Source of the DNA: Thalassovita litoralis
Lineage (GTDB): Bacteria; Pseudomonadota; Alphaproteobacteria; Rhodobacterales; Rhodobacteraceae
DNA length: 64,000 nucleotides
Assembly (NCBI RefSeq): GCF_900182725.1
Contig: NZ_FXTO01000003.1
Coordinates: forward strand, 124,001-188,000
Reading direction: 5' to 3'
Part shown: piece by piece, positions 54,582 through 63,257 of the stretch
Layout: each line of letters starts with the position of its first letter
Numbering within the stretch: the stretch's first letter is position 1
Position numbers and translations under genes: made by a program
Notes under the pieces: generated by a model
What the model saw: the letters and a program-made list of their open reading frames with translations, nothing else
Told to the model about the DNA's origin: nothing
The model's database searches: none

Positions 54582-56697
54582 GGTATTTCCCACTCGAAAC
54601 ATAGGTTTCGTCCGCGTCATCAAGCTTGAGCCGCCCAATCCGGTTGTTGGTGATGCCACCGATATACAGATAGCCCTTGTGTTCGCGCATGGAGGTGATC
54701 ATCGGGTGGTTGATGCCCTGACGATCCCAAAGCACGTCCAGAATTTCCCCGGCTTCGTTGAATTTGACGATGCAGCCAATGTTGATATTCGGGGCCAGCC
54801 ATTCATCGCCGGGCAGTTGTTTGGACATCCTGCGGCGGAAACCGGGTTTGCGCATGGACAGGTCGAACACCTGACTGCGCATCCCCATGATGGCCAACCA
54901 GTAATTCCCGTCCGACGCGCGGTTGATATTGTCGGGGTAGCCGGGCAGGTTCGGGATCACCATTTCGACCTTGCCCTTCTTCGGACCTTCGAACCAATAG
55001 CGTTTGATGGTGCAATTCCAGCTTTCGGCAAACAGGATGGATTGCTTATCCGAGGCGACAACGATCCCGTTGGGGAAGATCAGGTTACGCAGAACGGTCG
55101 TGGTTTTGTTCTGCTTGGGATCATACATGATGATCCGACCGTTCCCCCGGCCTTCCAGCGCGTCGGTTGGCCATTCGTGCATTTCATAGCGTACCGTCGC
55201 TTCGGAAAACAGGATGCGGCCATCCGGCAGAATATCCAGATCGTCGGCCAGACGCAGGCGGCTGTCATCAATAATGGACAAGAAGTGCCGGTTGGTTTCG
55301 TCCGTGACAAGTTCAACTTTGCGATCGCGTGTGACGCGGTACAGGCCCATGCCACCAACACAGACATACAGGTTATACTCCGCGTCAAATGTCATCCCCA
55401 GCGGTTGCCCGCCAATTCGGGCGTAGACCTCGTGTCGTTTGTAATCGGGTGCGAAAAAGCGGATGATGTCGCCGTGGCGGCTGCCGCAATACAGGTTGTC
55501 GTCTTCGTCCAGAACGACATCTTCGGGGGCTTCGACCTGCCCCAGCCCGATGATTTCCACATCATGCAGTCTTTCGTTCGGGGCGTAATCCGAATCCGGG
55601 CTGGTGGCGTCTTTGGACAGTCCGGGCAGTTCCAGCAAGGCAGGGCTAACATAGAGTTCCTGTACAGCCTTATGGCGGTTCTTGAACCAGCGGATGTCCA
55701 GCGTGGCGGCCAGAAGCAGAATGGTGGCCAGAATGATCCGGGACGTACCTGCGGGCGTCGCCATGCGCAACAGACCATTGGTAATCAGCAGGATGATCAG
55801 CGTGCCAAGGATCGCTTTCATGACCGATCCCTTGCCGCCGCCAAGCCGGATACCCCCCAGAATGGCCGCTGTCAGAACGGTGATTTCCAGCCCCTTGCCG
55901 GTATCGGCGCCGGGGCTGGCCAACCGCGCGGCATAAAAGATTGCCGAGGCCGCAGTCAGCACCCCCGAAGCGACATAGGACAGGGCGACGATCCGGTTCA
56001 CCGGCAACCCGGTGTTATAGGCCGAACGGCGATTGCCCCCTACGGCCAGCAACCACCAGCCATAGCGCAGACGGGTCAGGAAAATATGCGTGAAAATGGC
56101 AAGAATACCAAATGCCCAGACCACTGTCGGGATCGACAGGATGGCCCCGTATCCCATCCGGTCCCAGGCCGGTGAGTCGGGAAAATTCGATGAAATGGCC
56201 ACCGCGACCTTTACGTTCAGCAGATCATGGATGGCTTTGAACACGATCAACGTGACCATCGTGGTCAAAAAGGCCCGCATTCGGAAATATCCAATCAGGA
56301 TACCGTTGATCGCCCCAAGCGCCGCCCCCAGAAGCAAGGTCACGGACACAGCCCCGATCAGCGGCATTTGCCAGACATGCATACAATACAGCACCAGCAA
56401 ATTGCACAGCGCAAAAATCGAAGCGACACTAAGGTCAATGCCGCCCACAATCAGCACCAGCGAAATCCCCAGCACGACAAAGCCCAGTTCCGCAGCCTGC
56501 CGGAAGTTATCAGACAGGTTGTTGGCGGAAATGAAGTTGTCGATCTGGGCGCTGAAGAAAACAATGGTGAAAATCAGCACGATCAATGGAACTGCCGTTT
56601 CCATCCACGGCTTTTGCAGGATCTCTCCGAAGATGTGATCCGGCCAGTACTTATAGCGTAATTTCTTCAAGGTCTGTGACATCGTCGGGTCCGTCAA
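54571..56697 (-). CDS. ABC permease fused to a strictosidine-synthase/SMP-30-like beta-propeller
   Basis: A 708-residue two-domain protein in one open frame. Residues about 1-340 are an RbsC-type permease with some eight to ten membrane helices, including GGIDLSVASIFALCNLLVLY and GGIRLGGGKGSVMKAILGT. Residues about 365-708 are a soluble propeller with APEDVVLDEDDNLY, LADDLDILPDGRILFSEATV, FPNGIVVASDKQSILFAESW and LPGYPDNINRASDGNYWLAI, the Str_synth pattern. Normal RbsC proteins stop near residue 330. If the C-terminus of the permease is cytoplasmic, as in RbsC, the propeller would face incoming substrate and might open a lactone. Overlaps the next propeller gene by 11 bases. Confidence 0.85.
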   Translation of the reverse strand: MTDPTMSQTLKKLRYKYWPDHIFGEILQKPWMETAVPLIVLIFTIVFFSAQIDNFISANNLSDNFRQAAELGFVVLGISLVLIVGGIDLSVASIFALCNLLVLYCMHVWQMPLIGAVSVTLLLGAALGAINGILIGYFRMRAFLTTMVTLIVFKAIHDLLNVKVAVAISSNFPDSPAWDRMGYGAILSIPTVVWAFGILAIFTHIFLTRLRYGWWLLAVGGNRRSAYNTGLPVNRIVALSYVASGVLTAASAIFYAARLASPGADTGKGLEITVLTAAILGGIRLGGGKGSVMKAILGTLIILLITNGLLRMATPAGTSRIILATILLLAATLDIRWFKNRHKAVQELYVSPALLELPGLSKDATSPDSDYAPNERLHDVEIIGLGQVEAPEDVVLDEDDNLYCGSRHGDIIRFFAPDYKRHEVYARIGGQPLGMTFDAEYNLYVCVGGMGLYRVTRDRKVELVTDETNRHFLSIIDDSRLRLADDLDILPDGRILFSEATVRYEMHEWPTDALEGRGNGRIIMYDPKQNKTTTVLRNLIFPNGIVVASDKQSILFAESWNCTIKRYWFEGPKKGKVEMVIPNLPGYPDNINRASDGNYWLAIMGMRSQVFDLSMRKPGFRRRMSKQLPGDEWLAPNINIGCIVKFNEAGEILDVLWDRQGINHPMITSMREHKGYLYIGGITNNRIGRLKLDDADETYVSSGKYHVG

Positions 56698-56771
56698 ACT
56701 GGGGCCGCTGGGATCAGGCCGCGTGATCCGGCACCGTATTCCACGGTGCCAGACACAATCCTGAGGGCATT

Positions 56772-57785
56772 TTACTTGATGCTTTCGAGCGTCCAGCAGG
56801 ATTGCTGGTCCACGTTATCGGCGGTGAATTCGATCAGTGGCGTGTACAGGATCGTCTTGGTCGAACCGACCTCGTTCTTGTCCTGCAATGCTGCAAGGAT
56901 CAGATCGTTCAGGTCGCGCGCCTGTCCCGGAACATCGTAGCTGACATAGTGCTGCCACAGGTTTTCACGGATACCCTTGCACGACAATTCGCCGCCACCG
57001 CCCGAGGTCGAAACAAACACATCGTTGGTTTTACCCGCTTCGGCCAGTGCCGCCGCTGTTCCAATGTCCGTGTTGTCCCAGACCCCCAGAATTCCGCAAA
57101 GATCCGGATGCTGTTGCAGAACCACTTGCGTGATCGACTTTGCCTTGGCGGATTCATAAGCGCCGGTCGACTGAACGCTGACCACCTGAATCTTATCATT
57201 TCCATTCAGGACATTTTCATAGCCATGCAGCATGTAGGCGGAAAACGGGCTGGTCGGCGGACCGGCCAGGATCAGAACCTTACCGGATTTACCTTCACCA
57301 GTGCAGTGGTTCACGACCGCATTGGCCTGAGTTTCACCGATTTCAACCACATCCGCCCCAACAAAGCCGGTGGTCAGGATGTTGGTTTTCATGTTGAGCT
57401 GAAGTACGTGAATCCCGGCATCTTCGGCTCGTTTCAGAAGTCGGGCATAGGATTGCACATCAGGGTTCTGCACCACCAGCACATCGGGCTTTTCCGAAAT
57501 CAGCGATGTGATGGTTTGGGCACCGGCGGCAGTGTTGAAGTTCGAATTGCGAACCTCGTATTTATACCCCAGCTTTTCGGCCTGCCGGGCCATCATTTTC
57601 GACCAGCCCTCGGTCAGATCAAGCCCCATGAAAACCGGCACGAAAACGACGCTGCGGTCTTTCAGACTGGCATATAGCGCATCGCGGGCCGGGTCGTTGA
57701 TGCTTTGCTGTGCCACGGCGGAACCGCCGATTGCGAATGACAGCAGAGTCACGGCCGTCATCGCGGCTTTGGTAAATAGTTTCAT
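56772..57785 (-). CDS. Sugar-type ABC transporter, periplasmic binding protein (RbsB family)
   Basis: A 337-residue binding protein. The signal peptide MKLFTKAAMTAVTLLSFAIG is followed by SAVAQQ; the mature part has the RbsB/LacI-like fold (VVFVPVFMGLDLTEGWSKMM, then EKPDVLVVQNPDVQSYARLL). A sugar, polyol or sugar-like lactone is a reasonable ligand type, but the identity is open. Lies between the two permease genes. Confidence 0.9.
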   Translation of the reverse strand: MKLFTKAAMTAVTLLSFAIGGSAVAQQSINDPARDALYASLKDRSVVFVPVFMGLDLTEGWSKMMARQAEKLGYKYEVRNSNFNTAAGAQTITSLISEKPDVLVVQNPDVQSYARLLKRAEDAGIHVLQLNMKTNILTTGFVGADVVEIGETQANAVVNHCTGEGKSGKVLILAGPPTSPFSAYMLHGYENVLNGNDKIQVVSVQSTGAYESAKAKSITQVVLQQHPDLCGILGVWDNTDIGTAAALAEAGKTNDVFVSTSGGGGELSCKGIRENLWQHYVSYDVPGQARDLNDLILAALQDKNEVGSTKTILYTPLIEFTADNVDQQSCWTLESIK

Positions 57786-57836
57786 GTTTTCCTCCCATTT
57801 GTTTTCGGAACGTTTTGTTCCGGGCCGTAAGTCAGT

Positions 57837-58820
57837 TCAGATATCCCCTTGCTTCGCGGTCTCCTCGTTGCGGGGGTTCAGGATGCTGTCGGTCATCAGC
57901 GCGGCCAGCAACACCATCCCCCGGACCAGATTCTGCCCTTCAAAGGAAACGTTCATGATCGTCATGCCATTGATGATCGTGCCGATCAGCAAAGTGCCGA
58001 TAATCACGTTCCAGACCCCGCCGCGCCCGCCGGACAGGCCAATACCGCCCAGCACGACGACTAGGATCACGTCGTAAATCCATGTCAGGTTGAAAATCCG
58101 CGTATCCATGTTTGCCGAGGACGCGGCCAGAACCAGCCCGGCGAACAGGGCAATTACCGAGGCCATCACATATTGCAGAATAATGATCGGGCGCACCCGC
58201 ACCCCAGTGATCCGTGCCGCCAGCAGGTTGTCCCCGAGGGCATAGATGAAGAACCCCATTCGGGTCTTTTTCAGAAAGATATGGACGACAAGCGCCGCCG
58301 CCAGAAAGGCAAGGATCGAATAGGGAATGCCCAGAATGACCCCGCGTCCGATCCATGAAATCGAATCCAATGCGGGGGGCCATGCCACGATGTCATATTC
58401 GAACAGCCCGCTTTGGCCGATCCCAGCGATCCCGATGCCCACTGCCAGCGTGGCGAACAAAGCGGGGATTTCCGCATAGGCCACCAGAACGCCATTCAGC
58501 ACGCCGGTCGCGATTGCAAAGGCCAGCCCGGCCAGTATTGCCAGAACCGGCGGATATCCGGCCCCCGCAAGGGTCATCACCCAAGCCGCGGGAACCGCCA
58601 GCGTTGCGATCATCGACAGGTCGATCCCGCGCCCGATCACGACGATGGCCATGCCCAATCCCAGAATGCCCAGAACGGAAACCGATCTGACCAGCGTGAG
58701 GATATTCCCCGCCGATATAAACCCCGGCAGAAATACCGCGAATGACAGGAAAATCAGAATAAACAGTATCAGGACAATGATCTGCTGATCCAGTTTTCGG
58801 CCACGTAAGAGGTTGAGCAT
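57837..58820 (-). CDS. Sugar-type ABC transporter, permease (RbsC family)
   Basis: A 327-residue inner-membrane permease. LGMAIVVIGRGIDLSMIATL and LGGIGLSGGRGGVWNVIIGT are the RbsC-type conserved segments. It has normal length and no added domain, so it probably pairs with the fused permease as a heterodimer. Confidence 0.9.
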   Translation of the reverse strand: MLNLLRGRKLDQQIIVLILFILIFLSFAVFLPGFISAGNILTLVRSVSVLGILGLGMAIVVIGRGIDLSMIATLAVPAAWVMTLAGAGYPPVLAILAGLAFAIATGVLNGVLVAYAEIPALFATLAVGIGIAGIGQSGLFEYDIVAWPPALDSISWIGRGVILGIPYSILAFLAAALVVHIFLKKTRMGFFIYALGDNLLAARITGVRVRPIIILQYVMASVIALFAGLVLAASSANMDTRIFNLTWIYDVILVVVLGGIGLSGGRGGVWNVIIGTLLIGTIINGMTIMNVSFEGQNLVRGMVLLAALMTDSILNPRNEETAKQGDI

Positions 58821-58892
58821 GGTTCGATCCTGTTTCTGGGGCTGGACGGGCTGATGTCTGTCAGCCCGCGGTCACTGTTGGAGCGGACGGGG

Positions 58893-59642
58893 TCAGACCC
58901 CGCGCCCGCCGTCCACTTCAAGGGCAACACCCGTGATGAATTCGGCGTCATCCGAACTCAGGTACAGCGCGGCCCCGGCCACATCAGACGGCCGGGCCAT
59001 GCGGCCCAGTGGGATTGTCGCCAGGAACGCCGTGCGATTTTCGGGGGTATTGGCCATCCCCATGAAATCTTCGGTCAGGCCGGTATCCCCCAGCACCGGG
59101 CAAATCGCGTTTACCCGGATCTTATCGGGGGCCAGTTCGACCGCGATGCCCTTGGACAGGTTGGTCGCCGCCGCCTTGGAACCGTTATACCAGACCAGTC
59201 CGGGGCGCGGACGCAGCGCCCCAATCGAGGCCACGTTCAGAATGACCCCACCGCCCTGCCTGCGCATCACGGGCACTACGGCCTTGGTGGCCAGATAAAT
59301 CGCCTTAACGTTGACATCGTAAATACGGTCAAAGGTTTTTTCGTCGACTTCCAGCATCGAACCGTTGCGGCTGGTGTAGCCTGCGTTGTTGATCAGGATG
59401 TCCAGACGGCCAAATTTGGTTTCGGCTAGGTCAATCATTGCCTGAACATCGGCCTGCACGGTCACATCTGTCTGGATGGCAACGGCGGCATCGCCGATTT
59501 CGTCCGCGACACGTTTGGCCCCTGCGCCATTGATGTCAGCGACCACGACCTTTGCGCCCTCCTGCGCAAATCGTTTGGCGATCCCTTCACCGAAGCCGGA
59601 CCCTGCACCCGTAATCACTGCAACTTTCCCCGGAATACGCAT
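58893..59642 (-). CDS. SDR family oxidoreductase C (glucose/ribitol dehydrogenase type)
   Basis: A 249-residue short-chain dehydrogenase. TGAGSGFGEG is the NAD(P) motif, NNAGYTS the structural motif, and YNGSKAA the catalytic Tyr-Lys. The C-terminus ITGVALEVDGGRGV is typical. Likely oxidises the imported sugar-like alcohol ahead of the propeller lactonase. Fifteen bases after the aldehyde dehydrogenase gene. Confidence 0.9.
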   Translation of the reverse strand: MRIPGKVAVITGAGSGFGEGIAKRFAQEGAKVVVADINGAGAKRVADEIGDAAVAIQTDVTVQADVQAMIDLAETKFGRLDILINNAGYTSRNGSMLEVDEKTFDRIYDVNVKAIYLATKAVVPVMRRQGGGVILNVASIGALRPRPGLVWYNGSKAAATNLSKGIAVELAPDKIRVNAICPVLGDTGLTEDFMGMANTPENRTAFLATIPLGRMARPSDVAGAALYLSSDDAEFITGVALEVDGGRGV

Positions 59643-59657
59643 TCCCGCTCCCTTTCA

Positions 59658-61097
59658 TTAGTCGTGTTTGAGGACAATCGTTTTGGTCACAGTGAATTCG
59701 TGCATGGCCTGAAAGCCCTTTTCACGCCCGTGACCGCTGTGTTTGACACCGCCAAAGGGCAATTCCACCCCGCCGCCAGCGCCGTAATTGTTGATAAAAA
59801 CCTGACCGCAGCGCAGCTTCTTGGCGACACGCATCTGCCGCGCCCCGCTATTGGTCCAGATCCCGGCAATCAGGCCGAATTCCGTATCGTTAGCGATGCG
59901 GATCGCGTCTTCTTCGTCGTCGAAGGGGATCGCAGCCAGAACCGGGCCGAACACTTCTTTACGGGCCAGATCGCTGGTTTCGGGGACCGGGCCGAACAAG
60001 GCGGGGGCGACATAATACCCCGTTCCCGGTGCGTCAGCATCCAGCGTGGCCTGCGCCAGACAAGGAACATTGGTTGCCTTGGCTTGGGTCAGGAAATGTT
60101 TCACGCGATCCTGCTGTTTGGCGCTGATCAGCGGGCCACAATGCAAGTCTTTTTCATGCGATCCGGCACGCAATCCGTTGATCCGTTCGGCCAGCGCCGC
60201 TGTCACCGTCTCGAAAATGTTGCGCTGGATCAGAACCCGGCTGCCTGCCGAACAGGTTTGTCCGCCGTTTTGAATGATAGCCGCAACGACCACCGGCAGA
60301 GCCTCGTCCAGATCGGCGTCATCGAACAGGATTTGCGGGGATTTCCCGCCCAGTTCCAGCACACAGGCCCGATGATGCTGGGCCGAAGCGACCTGCACCA
60401 AGGTTCCCACCTCTGGCGAGCCGGTAAAGGAAATGAAATCCACATCGGGATGCGCTGTCAAGGCGGCCCCGGCGGTTTCGCCATATCCCGTGACCAGATT
60501 CAATGCACCGGGGGGCAGCCCGGCCTCGTGTGCCAGTTCCGTGAGACGGACGCAGCTTAAGCAAGCTTCTTCGGCGGGTTTCAGAACTGCCGCGTTTCCA
60601 GTAGCCAATGCAGGCCCCAAGGTGCGCCCGAACATCTGAGCCGGATAATTCCACGGAATGATATGACCAGTCACACCACGGGGTTCGCGAATAACCGAAA
60701 CGAAATATTCGTTCAGATAGGGGATCGTTTCCCCATGCAGCTTATCTGCCGCGCCGCCGTAGAATTCAAAATACCGGGCGCAGGCGGCAATATCGGCCCG
60801 CGCCTGTGACATCGGCTTGCCGGTATCGCGTGCTTCGATCTGGGTCAGCTCGTCCGCGTGTTTCAGGATCAACGCGCTGAGCCGGGACAGAACCCTGCCG
60901 CGCTCGGACGGGATAGTTGCCCCCCAAGCTCCCGCCAGACTGGCTCGTGCAGCCCGGACCGCCAGATCAATATCGGCGGCTTGTCCATCCGCAATACAGG
61001 AAAACACCTGACCGTCGCTGGGCGCGACCACATCAATGGTTCCACCCTTTTCGGCGGCACGCCAAATGCCGTCGATACATATCTTTCCCGCAGTCAT
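59658..61097 (-). CDS. NAD(P)-dependent aldehyde dehydrogenase
   Basis: A 479-residue ALDH-superfamily enzyme. The catalytic Glu is in VLELGGKSPQ and the catalytic Cys in GGQTCSAGSR; IPWNYPAQMFGR and FTGSPEVGT are the cofactor segments. First gene of the operon running to 51982. It would oxidise an aldehyde formed from the imported compound to the acid. Divergent from the LysR gene. Confidence 0.93.
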   Translation of the reverse strand: MTAGKICIDGIWRAAEKGGTIDVVAPSDGQVFSCIADGQAADIDLAVRAARASLAGAWGATIPSERGRVLSRLSALILKHADELTQIEARDTGKPMSQARADIAACARYFEFYGGAADKLHGETIPYLNEYFVSVIREPRGVTGHIIPWNYPAQMFGRTLGPALATGNAAVLKPAEEACLSCVRLTELAHEAGLPPGALNLVTGYGETAGAALTAHPDVDFISFTGSPEVGTLVQVASAQHHRACVLELGGKSPQILFDDADLDEALPVVVAAIIQNGGQTCSAGSRVLIQRNIFETVTAALAERINGLRAGSHEKDLHCGPLISAKQQDRVKHFLTQAKATNVPCLAQATLDADAPGTGYYVAPALFGPVPETSDLARKEVFGPVLAAIPFDDEEDAIRIANDTEFGLIAGIWTNSGARQMRVAKKLRCGQVFINNYGAGGGVELPFGGVKHSGHGREKGFQAMHEFTVTKTIVLKHD

Positions 61098-61165
61098 TTC
61101 TCCCCCCTGCAGTGCTGACGGCCGGTTATCGACAGCCGTCTGAGGGAAAGGCTATTGACGGTCTC

Positions 61166-61182
61166 AGTATGCGTCTAATACT
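61166..61182. promoter_or_regulatory. Inverted repeat in the ALDH/LysR divergent promoter
   Basis: AGTAT (61166-61170) and ATACT (61178-61182) flank a 7-base spacer, containing a T-N11-A pattern of the LysR type. It is the best candidate for the binding site of the adjacent LysR protein and hence for control of the seven-gene operon. Confidence 0.4.
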
Positions 61183-61261
61183 CATTTCTTATTCATGTCA
61201 TGCTTTTTCGGCATGGATGAGTGAAGGCACTGGCCTTCATGAAACGTGAGGAAGATGACGA

Positions 61262-62203
61262 ATGAACCTGAATCTTACCCATTTGATCAACTTTATTCAG
61301 GTCGTCGAATGGGGGAACGTTTCGAAGGCCGCGACCTATCTGAATATCGCGCAACCGGCGCTGAGCCGCCAAATTCAGTCGCTTGAAGCGACTCTGAATA
61401 CCAAGCTGTTACGCCGTCAAAACTGGGGGGTGGAACCGACGGAAGATGGCAGGATTCTTCTGGAACATGCCCGGCGTATCCAGAAGGAATGTCTTTCGGT
61501 ACATGAAAGCGTGCGATCGAACAGGGACAGCCCGGTCGGGTCGGTTTATCTGGGCGTACCTGCGGCCTATGCAATCACATTGGTGCCGCCGCTGCTGCAA
61601 AGAATGCAGGTGCTGTATCCCAACATCAAAATTCACATCGTCGAAGCCTTCAGCGGGACGATCTATGAATGGTTGGTCAGCGGGCGGCTTGATCTGGCGG
61701 TTCTGTATCATTCCAAAGAACACACAGTCAAAGAATCGACCCCGTTTTTCGTGGAAGAACTGATCGGGTTGACCGCGCCCGGTATGTTCCCGGACATGAC
61801 CGAACTGACCCTTGCGGATCTTGCCGATCAAGAGATTATCGCCCCGTGGCGTCCGCACCTATTGCGGTTGGTCCTGGATGAAAAATTCATCGAACTTGGG
61901 AAACTTTTCACGCCTAAGATCGAATTGGATTCAATGCCATGTATGATTGAAATGGCGCGGCGGGGTGACGGTATCGTGATCTTACCCCCATCCTGCGTGT
62001 TCCGGGAATTGTCCGAAGGGCAGCTCCGGGGCATTCCCCTGATGCCGAATGTCAAATTGTCGACGGCATTGGGAAAAACGCCCGAACGTCAACCTACGCG
62101 GGCAATGAATATTCTGACCAATGTGTTACGGGATCTGGTTGTTGAACTGGCCCCGCAAAAGGGGTGGAACGTTGTCGGGTCAGAAGACAACACTCCTACA
62201 TAG
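61262..62203 (+). CDS. LysR family transcriptional regulator
   Basis: A 313-residue regulator with the helix-turn-helix at about residues 5-62 (GNVSKAATYLNIAQPALSRQ) and an effector domain like the Nac/CbL-type subgroup (GVPAAYAITLVPPLLQRMQV). The Shine-Dalgarno sequence GAGGAAG precedes the start. The divergent position suggests control of the aldehyde dehydrogenase to RbsA operon by a pathway intermediate. Confidence 0.9.
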   Translation: MNLNLTHLINFIQVVEWGNVSKAATYLNIAQPALSRQIQSLEATLNTKLLRRQNWGVEPTEDGRILLEHARRIQKECLSVHESVRSNRDSPVGSVYLGVPAAYAITLVPPLLQRMQVLYPNIKIHIVEAFSGTIYEWLVSGRLDLAVLYHSKEHTVKESTPFFVEELIGLTAPGMFPDMTELTLADLADQEIIAPWRPHLLRLVLDEKFIELGKLFTPKIELDSMPCMIEMARRGDGIVILPPSCVFRELSEGQLRGIPLMPNVKLSTALGKTPERQPTRAMNILTNVLRDLVVELAPQKGWNVVGSEDNTPT

Positions 62204-62329
62204 GCATCTAAGTGATCTTCGATCGCATTGGAGTTTTCAAGAATAGTAAGGGGTTCGCCCATACCGTTCTCATGGCCAGTCGTGCGCGTCAGATTAGCCT
62301 GACTGGCCAGAAAATGCGCGCCTTGACGC

Positions 62330-63115
62330 TCAAGGTGTGTCTGTCAATGGCTCACGCAGTCCCCCATAGGCTGCCCAGTCCCCGGCCACCAGATAGCCTG
62401 CATCGACCGGAAGCACCGCCCCCGTGATCCCGGAAGCGGCGGGGCTGGCCAGAAAGCCAATGGCGGCGGCGATTTCCTGCGGCGCCACCAGACGACCCAA
62501 TGCAGCGGCGGCCTCTAGCCGGGAGGCCCGAAGCGCCCCGGCGGACAGGCCACGATCCAGCGCGGGGGTTTCGGTAAAGCCCGGCGCGACGCAATTCACC
62601 CGCACCCCGCCCGGCCCCCATTCGGCCGCCAGCCCCTTGGACAGGTGGGCAATCGCGGCCTTGGCGGGGCCGTAGCCATGCAGCGGCCCCGTCCCCAGCC
62701 CGGCAACCGAGGCGATGGTGACAATCGCGCCTTGCCGCCGTTTGACCATCCGCCCGCCGAAGCTGCGGCAACAGGCATAGGTGCCGCGCAGATGCACCGC
62801 GATCATACGATCCCATTCGCCCCAGCTCAGGACCTCGGGGCGCAGGGTGCGTTGCAGAATGCCCGCGCAGGTCACAAGGATCGTGGGCGGGGTGTGCGCT
62901 TCCAGCAATTCGGCCAGCGATTCTATGGCGGTCTCATCGGTCACATCAGCCTTGTGGAAAGCTGCGCCGATGCGGGCGGCGGCCTGATCCGCCCCGTCAG
63001 CCAGATCCAGAATCGTGACCTGCGCCCCCTGCCCGCGCAGCAATTGCGCCGTTGCCAAACCGATGCCGCTACCGCCGCCGGTGATCACCGCATGTTGCCC
63101 CGTCATATCCGCCAT
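62330..63115 (-). CDS. SDR family oxidoreductase B
   Basis: A 261-residue short-chain dehydrogenase and close relative of SDR A. TGGGSGIG is the NAD(P) motif and YGPAKAA the catalytic Tyr-Lys; both proteins share GLAAEWG-xxG-xRVN and the C-terminal AYGGLR/PYGGVR end. The start at 63115 (MADMTGQH) or 63106 (MTGQH) is possible. Divergent from the E1-alpha gene, in the same arrangement as SDR A with the MmgE/PrpD gene. Confidence 0.88.
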   Translation of the reverse strand: MADMTGQHAVITGGGSGIGLATAQLLRGQGAQVTILDLADGADQAAARIGAAFHKADVTDETAIESLAELLEAHTPPTILVTCAGILQRTLRPEVLSWGEWDRMIAVHLRGTYACCRSFGGRMVKRRQGAIVTIASVAGLGTGPLHGYGPAKAAIAHLSKGLAAEWGPGGVRVNCVAPGFTETPALDRGLSAGALRASRLEAAAALGRLVAPQEIAAAIGFLASPAASGITGAVLPVDAGYLVAGDWAAYGGLREPLTDTP

Positions 63116-63177
63116 ATCCGCCCCCTGTTCTGTGCTGCGGGCAGGATACACCTGCGCCGGGATTTTTCAATATTGAA

Positions 63178-63210
63178 TGAATTATGATTCATTAGTCATT
63201 TTTATTGACA
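63178..63210. promoter_or_regulatory. Divergent promoter B with TGAAT-N4-ATTCA operator
   Basis: TGAATTATGATTCA (63178-63191) is the same inverted repeat as at 50425. After exactly 13 bases comes TTGACA (63205-63210), a consensus -35 element, preceded by the identical word CATTTTTATTGAC (63197-63209). The -35 ends 47 bases before the E1-alpha start codon, close to the 50 bases at promoter A. Confidence 0.65.
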
Positions 63211-63257
63211 CCCCCGCCCGCCATTGGCAGGATCGGCGCAATCGAAGGAGACTCGTC

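Noticed and set aside
54229-56175. 648-codon plus-strand open frame
   Set aside because: It lies antisense to the permease-propeller fusion and the second propeller, whose products have clear domains; its translation has low-complexity His/Gln/Arg composition typical of shadow frames in GC-rich DNA.
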